Origin: Blattamonas nauphoetae
Lineage: Eukaryota > Preaxostyla > Oxymonadida
Assembly (NCBI GenBank): GCA_033064195.1
Contig: JARBJD010000252.1
Span: 47,046 to 111,045 of the forward strand
DNA: 64,000 bases
Reading direction: 5' to 3'
Shown here: positions 1 through 10,700 of the stretch, in pieces
How the letters are laid out: every line of letters starts with the position of its first letter
Numbering within the stretch: position 1 is the stretch's first letter
Notes under the pieces: generated by a model
Database searches by the model: none
What the model was told of the DNA's origin: nothing
The model's input: the letters and a program-made list of their open reading frames with translations, nothing else
Program-made: the position numbers and the translations under genes

Positions 1-200
1 AGAGGTGTAGAGTTCTCTAGTCAAAACCTTCTTTCGAAATAGACTATCACTCATGACGCACCTGAGAAGTCGCTTTAATTTAAACTAATATTCCGTATAT
101 GAAGTTTACGAGACTGTTAACGAAACAATATGGGATAGCAGGGTTGAATATTAAAGAACAAAAGTAAAACACGTCCCCAAAAGTCAACGAAGATATATTA

Positions 201-881
201 CTAAATAGGATCACGTCTTAAAGTAGGGGCCATGTTATGATACGCTTGAGACTTCTCTGCATGAATTAGCTGGTTGAGAGAGAACATGGGAGACAACGAG
301 CGATAATAGAACTCTCAACATTCAGGAATGCAGATTAAGCGCTAGTTTGATGTGAGTGCTCGATTGTTGATCGAGAGAATGGAAATCATGTACGGAAATC
401 ACAGCGGCGAGAAAGGTGCGATATTACCTGGAAGATCACAGGCAATGCACATAAAACGCCTGCAATAACTAAGATGACACCAATTGTCATTAACTTATTG
501 AGGGTGAGTACAGTGCTGCGGAGCGATGAGAAAGAAAAACGAATACCCAGCCGCAATTAGCATGGACGAGAGGCATGATAAAAAAATAAGCATAAAACAA
601 GCGAATGAACTGATCCTCGGCCTTAATGTCGAAGAAACCCCAACATGGAGTGAAGCATGGCTGTACGTTGAACGGGTAGATTTGACGGAATACACCGATC
701 GAGAGGGAGAAAGTGATAAAAGTGATTCGATTTCGAAGTCTGACGGAATGCGGACAACTGGAGGAGTTGGTAGTCGAGTTAATGGTACTGGGTTGAAAGG
801 ACGAAGTGGCAGCGGTTTTAAGAGCGTTACTGGATTCGCAATAGTGGGTCCTAGACATTTATTTTGATCAGGATTCGCCAT
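201..881 (-). CDS. Small two-TM protein, TMEM134/TMEM230-like (tentative)
   Basis: Model of three exons (881-547, 515-428, 254-201) separated by a 31-nt GT-AG intron (546-516) and a 173-nt intron; total 477 nt, 158 aa. The N-terminal half is Pro/Ser rich (PSRSVYSVKSTRSTYS). It is followed by two hydrophobic segments, one around FMLIFLSCLSSMLIAAG and one around MTIGVILVIAGVLCALPV. A Ser-rich cytosolic head followed by a C-terminal TM hairpin is the layout of the TMEM134/TMEM230 family, but I see no diagnostic motif. The first intron has the same size and GTATTC donor as a well-supported intron in the CK1 gene (30870-30900). The last exon is the least certain part because its acceptor (CAGAG) is ambiguous. 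Family assignment is a guess; the existence of a minus-strand gene here is more likely than not. Confidence 0.35.
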
Positions 882-1222
882 GGTTCACATAAAAAGAGGA
901 AACAGGTTTGAAAAAGATCCAACCCACAATTACTAGAGGAGACAAATAAGTTTAAGTTATCGTTTGAATTAATCCTGAAATCAGAGTGAAAACGAAAGTC
1001 CTACCCACAATTTTGCTGTAGTTTCATACAGTTTGTCCATTATTCGTCTGTTCTCAATTTCTCTGCCATTTCATTTTTCCTTCGTTTTTGTGCCCAATTT
1101 GTCGCTGATCTCGCTCATGTCGCATTGTCTCAAAGCTAACAGTTCATTTCCGCCCAATATTTGTAGATCATAATCTGTGACGTTTCTCGAAATGATCATC
1201 CCTTAATCACCAACTCGTAACA
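882..1222. other. Intergenic, divergent, no gene seen
   Basis: AT-rich spacer between the minus-strand two-TM gene and SUMO. It presumably carries both promoters. I see no RNA gene, repeat or convincing ORF. Confidence 0.5.
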
Positions 1223-1711
1223 ATGACAGAATCAGCAGACAAAGGAATTCATCTCAACGTCAAAGTCCGCAGTGCTACAGGTGGTATGTTTTCGTCTTTG
1301 ATTCATATGTTTTATTTCTGCCTTTGTGTCCTTCAATTTCTCATTCTCTCGTTTCAATCTTACACAATTCTTTTCTCGTCACAGAGGAAGTTTACTTCAA
1401 GATCAAGAAGAATACAGCTTTGAAAAAGCTCATGGATGCTTATTGCACGAGAGAAAACTTGATTCCAGCTTCTGTCCGATTCATGTATGCCTGTGTTTTC
1501 ACCCCAGTCAGAATCCATTTTCTCCTTCAAACAATTTTTTTCAGGTTTGATGGAAATAGACTGAAGCCAACTGACACTCCCGAAAAGGTTTTTTCTCCTT
1601 ATTTTTGATTCGTATTCACTATTTATCTGTACTCTTTCTCATTTTCAACAGCTCGACATGGAAGATGGTGATATGATCGATGCTTCAGTTGAACAAACTG
1701 GCGGATTTTAG
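1223..1711 (+). CDS. SUMO: SUMO (small ubiquitin-like modifier)
   Basis: Four exons: 1223-1283, 1385-1484, 1545-1587, 1652-1711; 264 nt, 87 aa. Introns are 101, 60 and 64 nt, all GT-AG. The spliced protein has the SUMO beta-grasp signatures in order: hydrophilic N-tail, HLNVKVRS, EEVYFKIKKNT, RFMFDGNRL, TPEKLDMEDGDMIDA, then the di-Gly end QTGG followed by one residue (F) and TAG. SUMO is conjugated to lysines through the second Gly after a SUMO protease removes residues beyond GG. Only one residue has to be removed here. The length is typical, and the start is the first ATG in frame with the conserved core. Identification is near certain. Confidence 0.96.
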
Positions 1712-2028
1712 TCATTCTCTTGTTGTTCATCTCACAGATTATTAATTTTTAATCACCTTGAAGCATTTCTTGAGACACGTTTGAAAAAGAGAACATTTCG
1801 TGGAACGATCGAGTTCCTAGATGCTGTGAAGCGAATTTTTTCCCCAAAAAATCGACATCCTGTTGATTCTTCTGGAAATTGTTTGAATATCGATCCAGTA
1901 GTGGAGAATGAGTGATTGACTGAAAATCACTGAAGTATGCAATAATCTGGACTTGACTGGAATTCTCAATCGCGAAAAGCCGATAAAATCAGGATTTTCT
2001 ACAGGACCTCCCTGTTCTGATCGCATAC
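1712..2028. other. Tail-to-tail spacer between SUMO and HIRA
   Basis: Holds both 3' UTRs. A 71-codon minus-strand ORF spans much of it but resembles nothing and overlaps the HIRA stop, so I do not call it. Confidence 0.5.
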
Positions 2029-5000
2029 TCAAGTGTTTAAGATGGTGAGGATGCTTTGTTTCAGTTCGGCAGGGATGGTTTCTGACGAATCGAGAATCTT
2101 CCGAAACTGTTCGGTTTGAATACCAAACAGCTGCGGATTCTCACGCAAACACATAGCATATGCTGAGAGAAGAGTGGGAGAGATTTGCTTATTGCGTTGT
2201 TTTGCGGACGCGATTCGCCATTCGAGGTTGCTGTGGAGAAGCACCCACTCGTTCACAGGACGTGCAGCGTCGTCTGCATTCTTCGGGTCGTTGAGGAAAA
2301 GAGAGCTCTCGATTTGGTGCTCGTCGGGGACGAACACCCACGTGTGCAGGTTGAAGTCGAACACCCATTTTGTGTTGGGCACCTTGTTCGTCGCAGCCTC
2401 GTTTCTGGACGAGAACAACAACGACGGCACGACTGGGAAGGCCGAAAGTTCGCTCTGAAGAAGCTCAAAAGTGACGTGCTTCCGATTCCCTTCGACTCGG
2501 AAGACCTGCTCCACGCTCTCATCGAAGACACACACAACCGCCTCGCCCACACCCAACGCGACAGACGACGGGGCAGCAGGAATGAAGATGAGGCGGAACT
2601 GCTTGTAGTCCCTCACAGACGGCAAAGAGTGTCCCTGATCGTGTGGCAAGTCGCTGGAGGGCAGATTGGACTCCGATGGTGGGTTTGGGAGTGGGGAGGT
2701 CGGTGGGAGGGGGAGGTGCCAGTCGGAGGCGAGTCTTCGGGACCAGCGAGCAGAAGGAGAGGTTGGAGAAGCTGAACGGGAGCGAAAGGAGCATGCCGCT
2801 CGCCAGCGAGTAGAGGCAGCACACAGTTGTCCTGTCCCCGTCTGGCATTGCCTTTGCATCCTTCCGTGCCCTCTCGTCCTTCTTGGCTGTTTTGTGATGG
2901 GTGGGGATCGGCTGATATGTCAAGCTGACCAGAATTGTGGTGTCTGACCAGTCCAGCCCGTACCACTGGACAGTCCCATAAATGCTGAACATCGACACCG
3001 GAACAAGGACTGTCCACAGCTTGACAACGCCGTGCGTGTCGGTCGTCACTTCAGCCTCGAGGAGCATCTGTCTGCGACTCGGCTCGTCGGCGAGGACGGT
3101 GCGCAGAGTGATGTGGATGATCAGCGACGACGAGACGTGGATGGTCGAGTCGATCCACGTGAGTGCGCGTTGGACGACGCCATACTGCATCGACGTGCGG
3201 GGGAGGGTGATAGTGAGCGACTTTTCCGTTTTGAAGACATCCTCGTCCTCGAGTGGTGCAGGGGCTTCGTCTTCCTCGTCCGACGGATCGTGTTGGCGCG
3301 CTTTGGCGGACTTGGAAGGAGGGGCGTGTTTCTTTGACTTGAGCTTGCTCCGCAGTCTCGAGATCTCTTCCTTCATTTCGGCTTCCTTCACCTTCCACGC
3401 CCTCTTCGCCTCGTCCAACCGCTGATCCACCTCCAGTTTGATTCGCTGAGTGTCGTGTTGTGTGGGGAGGGGAGCCTTCGCTTCGGAGAGAAGGACATGT
3501 CTTGCGCGGGTGAGTTGGAGGAGAGCAGCAGCAAAGGCAAAGGGTGTCTGTTCCTGACGACGTGAGGCAGCTCGAACGACGGTCAGTTTGTGGGCAGGTT
3601 CGACGGCAGGCTGAGTCGAGACGATCTGAGTGGGCGCGACCTCGTCGTCCACGATTGGAGTGGGGACGATGCGTTTCTTCTGCTTGTTTGTCGTCGCCGA
3701 CGGAAGCGGCGACTCAATGCGTGAAGGAGGCGCGGGTGGTGAGAGGATGCCATGTGCCTGGGCGGTTGCAATCAGAGTCTGGTCTGGATCCTCGTGCTCG
3801 CCCGGGAACGTCAGAACATCGTCGACAACACGCTGCGTGTGGAGGATGTCATACACATCCAGCTCGAAGCCAAAGAGGCTCGGGCTCGAACAGTCCATCC
3901 AGCCAGACCCGACAACCGTCTCCTTTTCCAATCCCACACCGAAGTTGTCCAGCTCCACAGCGACAAACACGAGGCAGCCGTCCTGCGAAGTGCACACACA
4001 CACCGCACCGGCTGATTTGTGTCGGCAGCAGTGCATCCACACCACGTCGGTCAGCGGCTGCGGAACAATCTGTTCAATCACAGCCAGCGGTCGCTCGTGG
4101 TCGGTGCGCCAGATGGAGAGGATGGAGTCTGCCCCGCCGAGGGCGACGAGATGGTGTGGAGTTGGAGAGAGGAGTGCGGTGGAGTGGAACGCAACAGTTG
4201 TGATGGGAAGGACGTGCCCTCCAAAACCAAACTGGGCGGGAGTGTCGGAATACGTGAGGACGTCTGCAGAAGGAGTGGTGTGTTGGAGGATCGAGGAGAG
4301 GTCGAACACGGGAGCTGTGTGGAAGACTGCGGAGATTGTCTTCTGCTCCTTCTTTGCGGCTGGGCGCTTCGGTGTCGAGTGTGCCTTCTTTACCTTCTCG
4401 GCGGGCTGCTGCGACAGGACAGTCACTGGGTGGCTGAGTGGTTTGATGCTGCTTTGTGAATGTGGAAAGAACGGCTGGCTGTGCGAGGCTGACTGCGCCG
4501 GCGGTGAGAGGATCATGGCTGCCTCTGTCTCGGGAGTGGTCGAGTCGTCGTCGTTCAGGATTTCGAGTGGAAGCTTCGGAGCTGGCTCGGGATCAGAGAA
4601 GACCTGTCCGTTATGACTGACGTTGATGGACATCTGTGCAGTCTGGCCCTTCACGCAGAGCAGGCGGCGGCCGTCGGGAGAGAAAGAGAGGCGAGTAAAC
4701 TGCGAGCTGAGCTGGATGGGGTACGGCGACAGAGTCGCGGCTGAGAAGGGAGACCACGTTGGTGTCGAGTGGATGGAAAGGATTTTGACAACCAAACCCG
4801 ACTGCGCGCTGAGAATGAAGACGAACCCTTGTTCGGACTGAGTGGCAAGCAAAGGTGACGAGTATGTGGGATTATAATGTGAAGAGACTGTAATTCCTTT
4901 CAGTTCGATGTGCAAATTGAATGGTGGAGGAAGAAAATCTTTTACATCAACCTGAAATCCACGTGTGATTGCTGGTTGCGTTGAACTCAATGAAAATGAT

Positions 5001-5662
5001 GGGGAAGCATCAGTCGGAGGTGAATAAACTGACAAAAGCGGGGGAATGATCCATTGTGTCACATTTCCACCAATAGTACAAGAAAATAAGGAAGTATGTT
5101 CATTGAATTGCGTCGATTTTTGAAGCCAGCAAAGATCTGTAATTTGGTCAATTCGATGATCTAAATCTGATGGTGAAATGTTTTCCATCTTGTTCCATTT
5201 GTATTTACATGAATAAGTTGAAGAGAACATTTGTCTGAGAGATGCTTCAAGATCTTTCCCGATGTCGGTCCCATGGTGTTGATCCACCAATGGTTTCAAA
5301 TCGTTGGACATATCTGTGGGGGGAGTGGGTACCCAGACAAAGGGAAGCGGATCCTGTGCGCTTGCTGACGCGAGAAAGATGCCGTCTGGTGAAAAGCGAA
5401 CACAGTTGATTACGCCATTGTGTGCTTCGCTAGAAAAAAAATCTTTGGGAATATCATCATCCACTTCGAGGTCATCAATTAACAAAGCTTGTGTGTTCCA
5501 GAACGAGAGCTCTTTGGAGAAAATGGTGATGAACTAATGAAGCAGACTATTTCCTCCTGTCACGATTGTTGAATTATCTGGATGAGCAGAAACACTTAAA
5601 AATGTCTGTTTGGATCGATGAGGCTTACGAAATGACTGTGGAATCACAATTTCACATGTCAT
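2029..5662 (-). CDS. HIRA: HIRA histone H3.3 chaperone subunit
   Basis: Three exons: 5662-5548, 5511-2672, 2634-2029; 3561 nt, 1186 aa. The introns are 36 nt (5547-5512) and 37 nt (2671-2635). HIRA is the WD40 scaffold of the replication-independent H3/H4 deposition complex in the nucleus. The N-terminal WD40 blades read HPDNSTIVTGGNKLSFWN, then VNCVRFSP-like GVINCVRFSPDG and SIWRTDHERPLAVIEQI. The last matches the conserved HIRA stretch SVWxTxxxRPLVVI. A basic KKRIVPTPI near residue 640 resembles the ASF1-binding B-domain (RRITP). The C-terminal Hira domain begins around CLYSLASGMLL and ends with a helical tail near ALREN-like AMCLRENPQ. That C-terminal domain distinguishes HIRA from CAF-1 p60. 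The 5' end was extended upstream of the long ORF by splicing; the second intron position is the best of two options (the other would be 22 nt). Ser/Pro-rich linkers between blades are long. Confidence 0.9.
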
Positions 5663-5692
5663 TCGTTGATCTGGGTCGGATCAAATGTACGA
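5663..5692. promoter_or_regulatory. 30-bp bidirectional spacer between HIRA and maspardin start codons
   Basis: The HIRA ATG (minus) and the maspardin ATG (plus) are 30 bp apart. Both starts are fixed by conserved N-terminal residues, so any core promoter must lie in these bases or overlap the coding regions. No TATA box is apparent. Confidence 0.5.
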
Positions 5693-6777
5693 ATGGGGAA
5701 TGAAGTAACATTTCCTTCGTCTGCTCTCGCATCTGAGTGCAAACACTTCACTGAGACACATACTCTCAAGAAGGTCTCTTGTTATCTTTCTTTCATCGTA
5801 AACTTCAGACAACAATCTCGGCCCCTCAACCAATCGTTTGGAGGTATTACGATGTAGGAGACGAACATTTTCCAACAGTTGTTTGTATCCCAGGGGCTGT
5901 TGAAACCTCCGCCGTCTTCTTTCAACAAATTTTGTTTCTTTCCACACAAAAACTTCGTGTCATTGCCACGGAGATTCCAGAGTGCTCCTCCTATTCTACT
6001 CTCCTCCAAAGTTTCAACCATCTCCTTTCCTTCCTTGGTGTCCAAAAACTTCACCTTGTCGGTTCTGGTCTCGGCGGCTTTTTTTTGCTCCTTTTTTCAA
6101 AACGTCAAACGTCCCGAGTGAAATCCCTTCTTCTTCTCAACTCCTTTGGAAGCAATAAAAAGTTCCGACGCGAAATGCATGAGTTTGTTTTCCCTCTTCT
6201 TCACCTCTGTAGACGAACATTACTCACCATCAAGACCATCAAAGGTTTACTCCTCGATGAGCACTCGACTGTCGAAAAGAACACTGACAATGAAACGGCT
6301 AGACAGTTAGTCGAGTATATCATTCACTCAACAGACCCAGAGATCCTTCTTTCTCGCCAGTTGCTCCTGACACGTTGGCGCAAGATTGATCACCCTGTGA
6401 TGGACGATCGGCGGATATCTCTTGTAATCACCACTGACTGTCCTGCAGCAATCACTCGACACGCCAAAAGCCTCGCCCGACACTATCCCAATGCACACTA
6501 CTACGAGATGAAGGCAGGGGGTGAGTTCCCCCACCTCTCTCAGCCCAACGACCTCAACATGTACCTCCTTGTCCACCTCCGCCGGTACGAGCAGTCTCTC
6601 TACCCTCTGCTCTCCGCAGACGACCCTCCCTGCTCCAAAGAGTCGCCGCAGCTGGAGTCACCGACCACGCGCACCGACCGCGCTGGCCTCTTCTTTTCCT
6701 CTCCCTCGCAAGGCCCCTCCGACGACAACATCGATGAGGAGAATGACGGGCAGGCTGATTCATCTGAATCGCGATGA
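5693..6777 (+). CDS. SPG21: Maspardin (SPG21), alpha/beta-hydrolase-like
   Basis: Two exons, 5693-5773 and 5809-6777, joined across a 35-nt intron (GTCTCT...TTCAG); 349 aa. The join gives KHFTETHTLKK/TTISAPQP, which parallels the N-terminal block of maspardin ahead of the alpha/beta-hydrolase fold. Downstream are PTVVCIPGAVETSAVFFQQI, HLVGSGLGGFF at the nucleophile elbow and YPNAHYYEMKAGGEFPHL near the end, the last being the most diagnostic stretch. Maspardin is a non-catalytic hydrolase-fold protein of endosome/trans-Golgi trafficking. The elbow here reads GSGLGG, so Ser is present, but catalysis is not established for the family. The last ~50 residues are an acidic, Ser-rich tail. It shares a very short spacer with HIRA. 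Confidence 0.87.
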
Positions 6778-6975
6778 TCTTATACCCCGATGCCTCGAGT
6801 TGGCATTCAGTTCTTACTGGAGATTTCTGTTTTGGTCAGAGAAGTTCTATGACATATCTCTTGACTTCTTTGGCCAATTTTCGTTTTCATGCATGAGTGC
6901 ATTTAATTCATGATCTTATTTCTATCGATGAGATTCTTTTTTCGAACAGAGTTGTTCCCTTAATCTGATTTCAAC

Positions 6976-7508
6976 ATGGACTCCATTATTGAAACTGCAA
7001 ACAAGTCTGAATTATCGTTATCTCCGATAGATTTTCATTCTTATATGTCCTTTCCTCCCCTCAATACACTTTTTTCTTCATTATCTCATTATATCATCCA
7101 TTCACAGACAACAACCAAAAGATGCTCTGAACACTCTTCTGAATGGAGCCCTTGAAGCTGACACAATTGAATTTGAAGATACCTGGTGTCCTGCAGTTGT
7201 AACTGCTCTGGGTGGACTTAAGGATACAGATGCCGAAATAAATCCATTGATCGCACCTCTCCAAATCGTTCAGGTCTTCTTTTCTTTTGTTCCATTCTCT
7301 CTCTAACCTGTAATATTTCATTATTTCTCAGCAAGATGCCCTCATGCGGGCCATCTACTATGGCTTAGAGCGAACAGACAATGGCCTCTCACTTCTCAAA
7401 TGGCACGGAGCTCTCGTCAAAAAGGCTGGAGTAGGTTGTGTGGTCCGATATCTTTGTGAACGCTCATCAAACAAGACATCCGACGGTGATGCCGATGACG
7501 ACGATTAA
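6976..7508 (+). CDS. ARPC5: Arp2/3 complex subunit 5 (ARPC5/p16)
   Basis: Three exons: 6976-7016, 7108-7273, 7332-7508; 384 nt, 127 aa. Introns are 91 and 58 nt. ARPC5 tethers ARPC1 to the rest of the Arp2/3 actin-nucleating complex. The C-terminal block IYYGLER...LLKWHGALVKKAGVGCVVRYL matches the conserved ARPC5 segment (YKGFE...LLxWHexxxxxxGVGSIVR). The N-terminal half, QPKDALNTLLNGAL, fits the family's helical repeat. The protein ends in a short acidic run (DGDADDDD). The first exon (MDSIIETANKSELS) is short and less secure than the rest. The length is slightly under the usual ~150 aa. Confidence 0.85.
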
Positions 7509-7721
7509 ACAACATGATGTCAGCTCTTCCTTGTTTTCTCGCTCAATCTTTGTTCCACTTTATTTTAATGTCATCAATTTGTCTGTATTCCTTTCGTAAA
7601 TATGCCTTCATCATACCACTGATCATTGAATTGTCACCACCCTCCAAGAGAGTTTGATCGTCCCAAATTTAATATCAGAAAGAACTCACTCACAGATTCT
7701 TGAAGTTTTCTTCACGATACC

Positions 7722-10700
7722 ATGATCTCTCTTATTTTTGTCCTGGTTTTCGTTCAATGTCGTAGTTATGTTCTCATGAATCTCAGTGAGTACACACTGA
7801 CCATCCAACCTGACAACACGACAGCTCAAGACTCGGAACAATGCGGAACGTCGCAAATTCCATGCAAAACAGTTGAATATACATGTTCAGTTCGTGCTAT
7901 TGATCCAGATATTCGTTTATGGAAAATCAGACTCGTCAAAGAAACAGTCTGCTCTGAATCGAAAGTCACTCTCGTTGATAAGGATATTACCGTTAGTGGA
8001 GACAGCATCGAATGTTCTCTCTACGGGCTAGCGAACATTGCACCGATGGAAACAGTGTTCCACGTCCAAAATTCTCTTTCACTCGACACACTCACCCTCA
8101 CCAGAAATCGATTGTGCGGCGTACTAACAATCAAAAATGGAGGTGATGCCACAATTTCAAACTGTTTACTCTTATCTGATATCACGTCTCCCGCGCAATG
8201 GAAGAACGGGTTTGGATCCATGTTTGTGAATGAAGATGGAGACCTCTCCATATCGAATTGTACATTGAACATTATCACCCCAAAACAGACGTTCTGTCTT
8301 CTTTCCTTGAAAGGGGGAAAAACGAACTTCGGCACTGTGGAAGCTGGTACTGACAAGCTCACACTTCTTGGATCACAGAGTCTCATCAATCAGACAGGAG
8401 GGTCACTTTCCATCAAGGACCAAAAGTTTCTCAACATTCAAAGAATCTCTGGAGCTGCTGCCATCCTGGAGAGCTCTTCCTCGTGGGAGGCCGTCATCCT
8501 CCGCAACGTCTCCTTCAACAGCTGCTCGTCTCCCATCGGTGCTTGCTCTGTGTTCATCAGCCGTTCCACCGAGTTCACTGAGGGTTCTGTCGTCTTTCAC
8601 TCAGTTCATGTTCATGAATCTTCCACTGACAAACTGATCCATATCATCTTGTCGGGACACTCACTCTCAGCCACTGTCACTGCAGAATCGTTTCATAATA
8701 CAATTCCTGCGTACGTTGATCTCACTAAGGATCATATTCTCGCCTTTCGAGGCCGAAACGAGGCCCAAACGACGTCGTTTCCGCTTGCCTTGTTCCTCTT
8801 CCCGTACAGCGAGGGCGACGTGTATGTGAGTGATGACTGCGACGATCATGAGTTCTGCGGATTGAAAAAGCTGCCCTGCAACACTTTTGCGTTTGGAATG
8901 CGCCAACTGCATGGAGACCAGGCCAGCCTCGTCATGGAGTGCGACGAGATCGTGAAACACAGTTTGGTCGCGAAGGAGGGAGTCTTCAGCATCCGAAACG
9001 GATTCGAAGACGATATCGCCTCCCTCGTTTTCTACAAAGACACGAAGATCAGCGTCCCAGCCAAAGCCACACTAACTATCCGCGTCATCCGCCTCAAAAC
9101 AACAATCAACACCGACAACGCGCTGCTCCACGTGACGGGAGGCACGCTGGCGTTGGAAGAGACGATCATCGAGCTGTACAAGCTCACCACCGAAGCTGCT
9201 GTCGTTGTCGATGCCGGTGCAGCCACCCTCCGCTCTGTCGAGCTCGTCACCACATCAACGACCATGTCGTGCTGCGTGCTGATGGTGAACGGAGGGACTG
9301 GCCACTTCATCTCCAGCAAAATCGAAGGCAGCCCAGAATCCATCAACTCTGCCAACCGCTCCTTCTTCGAGCATTTCGGCGGGAACATGCGGATTGAGTC
9401 GTCGTTCTTCAGAAAGCTGCAGCGGAACGAGGGGTTCGGCGGAGTGGTCATGAGTGTGGTGGAGTCCGGCTCGCTCTCCATCGTCGACTGCCAGTTCACA
9501 GAGTGCATGGCGAGGAGCGGCGGGCAGGTGTTGTACATCGAACGCCTCCACTCGCCGTTCGACGTTGGGAACCTGATGGTCGCAAACTGCTACGTCCCCG
9601 ACGCCCTCAACGACCTCACCGACACGTTCATCCTCGTCGGCGAGGACTTCGGCGTGCCTGTCGCGGGAGGCTCCTTCGCCAGCACTCTGCCCGAGTACGA
9701 CGATATCCGCCCGGCCGACGTGTTCCGCTTCACTGGCCGTGTCTCTCCGGCCAGCACGCCCATCTCGCTCCTCTACTTCGACAACGCGTACGCTGAGGGC
9801 GACCTGTTTGTGAAGACGGGGTACTTCGACCATCCTTCGTGCGGGCTGAAGCGGCTCCCCTGCGACACTCTCGCGTACGGCTTGGAGCGTGTCAAGGGCA
9901 ACGGAAAGCATACTGTGCACGTGGAAGGGATGCTTGAACTGAACACAACAGTGTACGTCAGACAGAATCTGCACATCGACACTTCCAACACCACCACCAT
10001 CACAATCAACATCTCTCAGAAAGGCTCGTTCGTGGTTGAAGAAAGCGCCTCTCCCGAGACAACTGTCCAGATCCACGACCTGAACATGGTTTTCCACGCA
10101 TCCACAACTGACACAGCCATCTTCGAGTCTCGACAGGGCCACCTTGTCTTCTTCTACGTATCCTTCCACGAAATGGTCCCAATGGACACACCCATCGTCC
10201 GTGTCACTCGCGGCACCCTCACCCTCACTGAAATCCTCCAGTTGAGCGTCGGCACATCCACAGCCCCCACCATCCACACGCTGGCTGGATGCACCGCTGT
10301 CTACATCACGCAGCTCCTCGCAGACAACGTCCAACCAGGCTGGATCCTCATCGAAGGCGCAGGCACCCGCGTCACCATCGGCGAGATTCTCCCCGACTGG
10401 TTGACCAGACATGAATTCGAAGAGCAAGACTTGTGCCACATCACAACACCCTTCGTCCGCATCTCCAACTCGTCTGTCACTGTCACCAACGCGACCTTCC
10501 TCAACGCCAACCTCGGCGCCTTCGAACTGGTCAACTGCACGTCCAAGTTCGGCTTCCTCAAGATCCACGGCTCGTCCACTGGCAGTCCCACCTTCCCCGA
10601 CATGGCTCGCAACGTGCACTGCACAGGCGGGTCGATGAGCGTCGCCACACTCGTCCTCAACTCGAAGCAGCCCCCACCGATGGACAGCCTGTGGATCGAG

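Noticed and set aside
1817-2032. 71-codon minus-strand ORF
   Set aside because: In the 3' spacer of two convergent genes, overlaps the HIRA stop, no features.
2609-2660. A 22-nt intron in HIRA
   Set aside because: A 37-nt intron (2635-2671) also fixes the frame, matches other intron sizes and gives a better Hira-domain reading.
5500-5560. In-frame TAG in HIRA read as Gln (alternative code as in Streblomastix)
   Set aside because: A 36-nt intron removes it and restores the WD40 strand, and TAG ends SUMO, the beta-helix gene and the 25424 gene, so the standard code fits.
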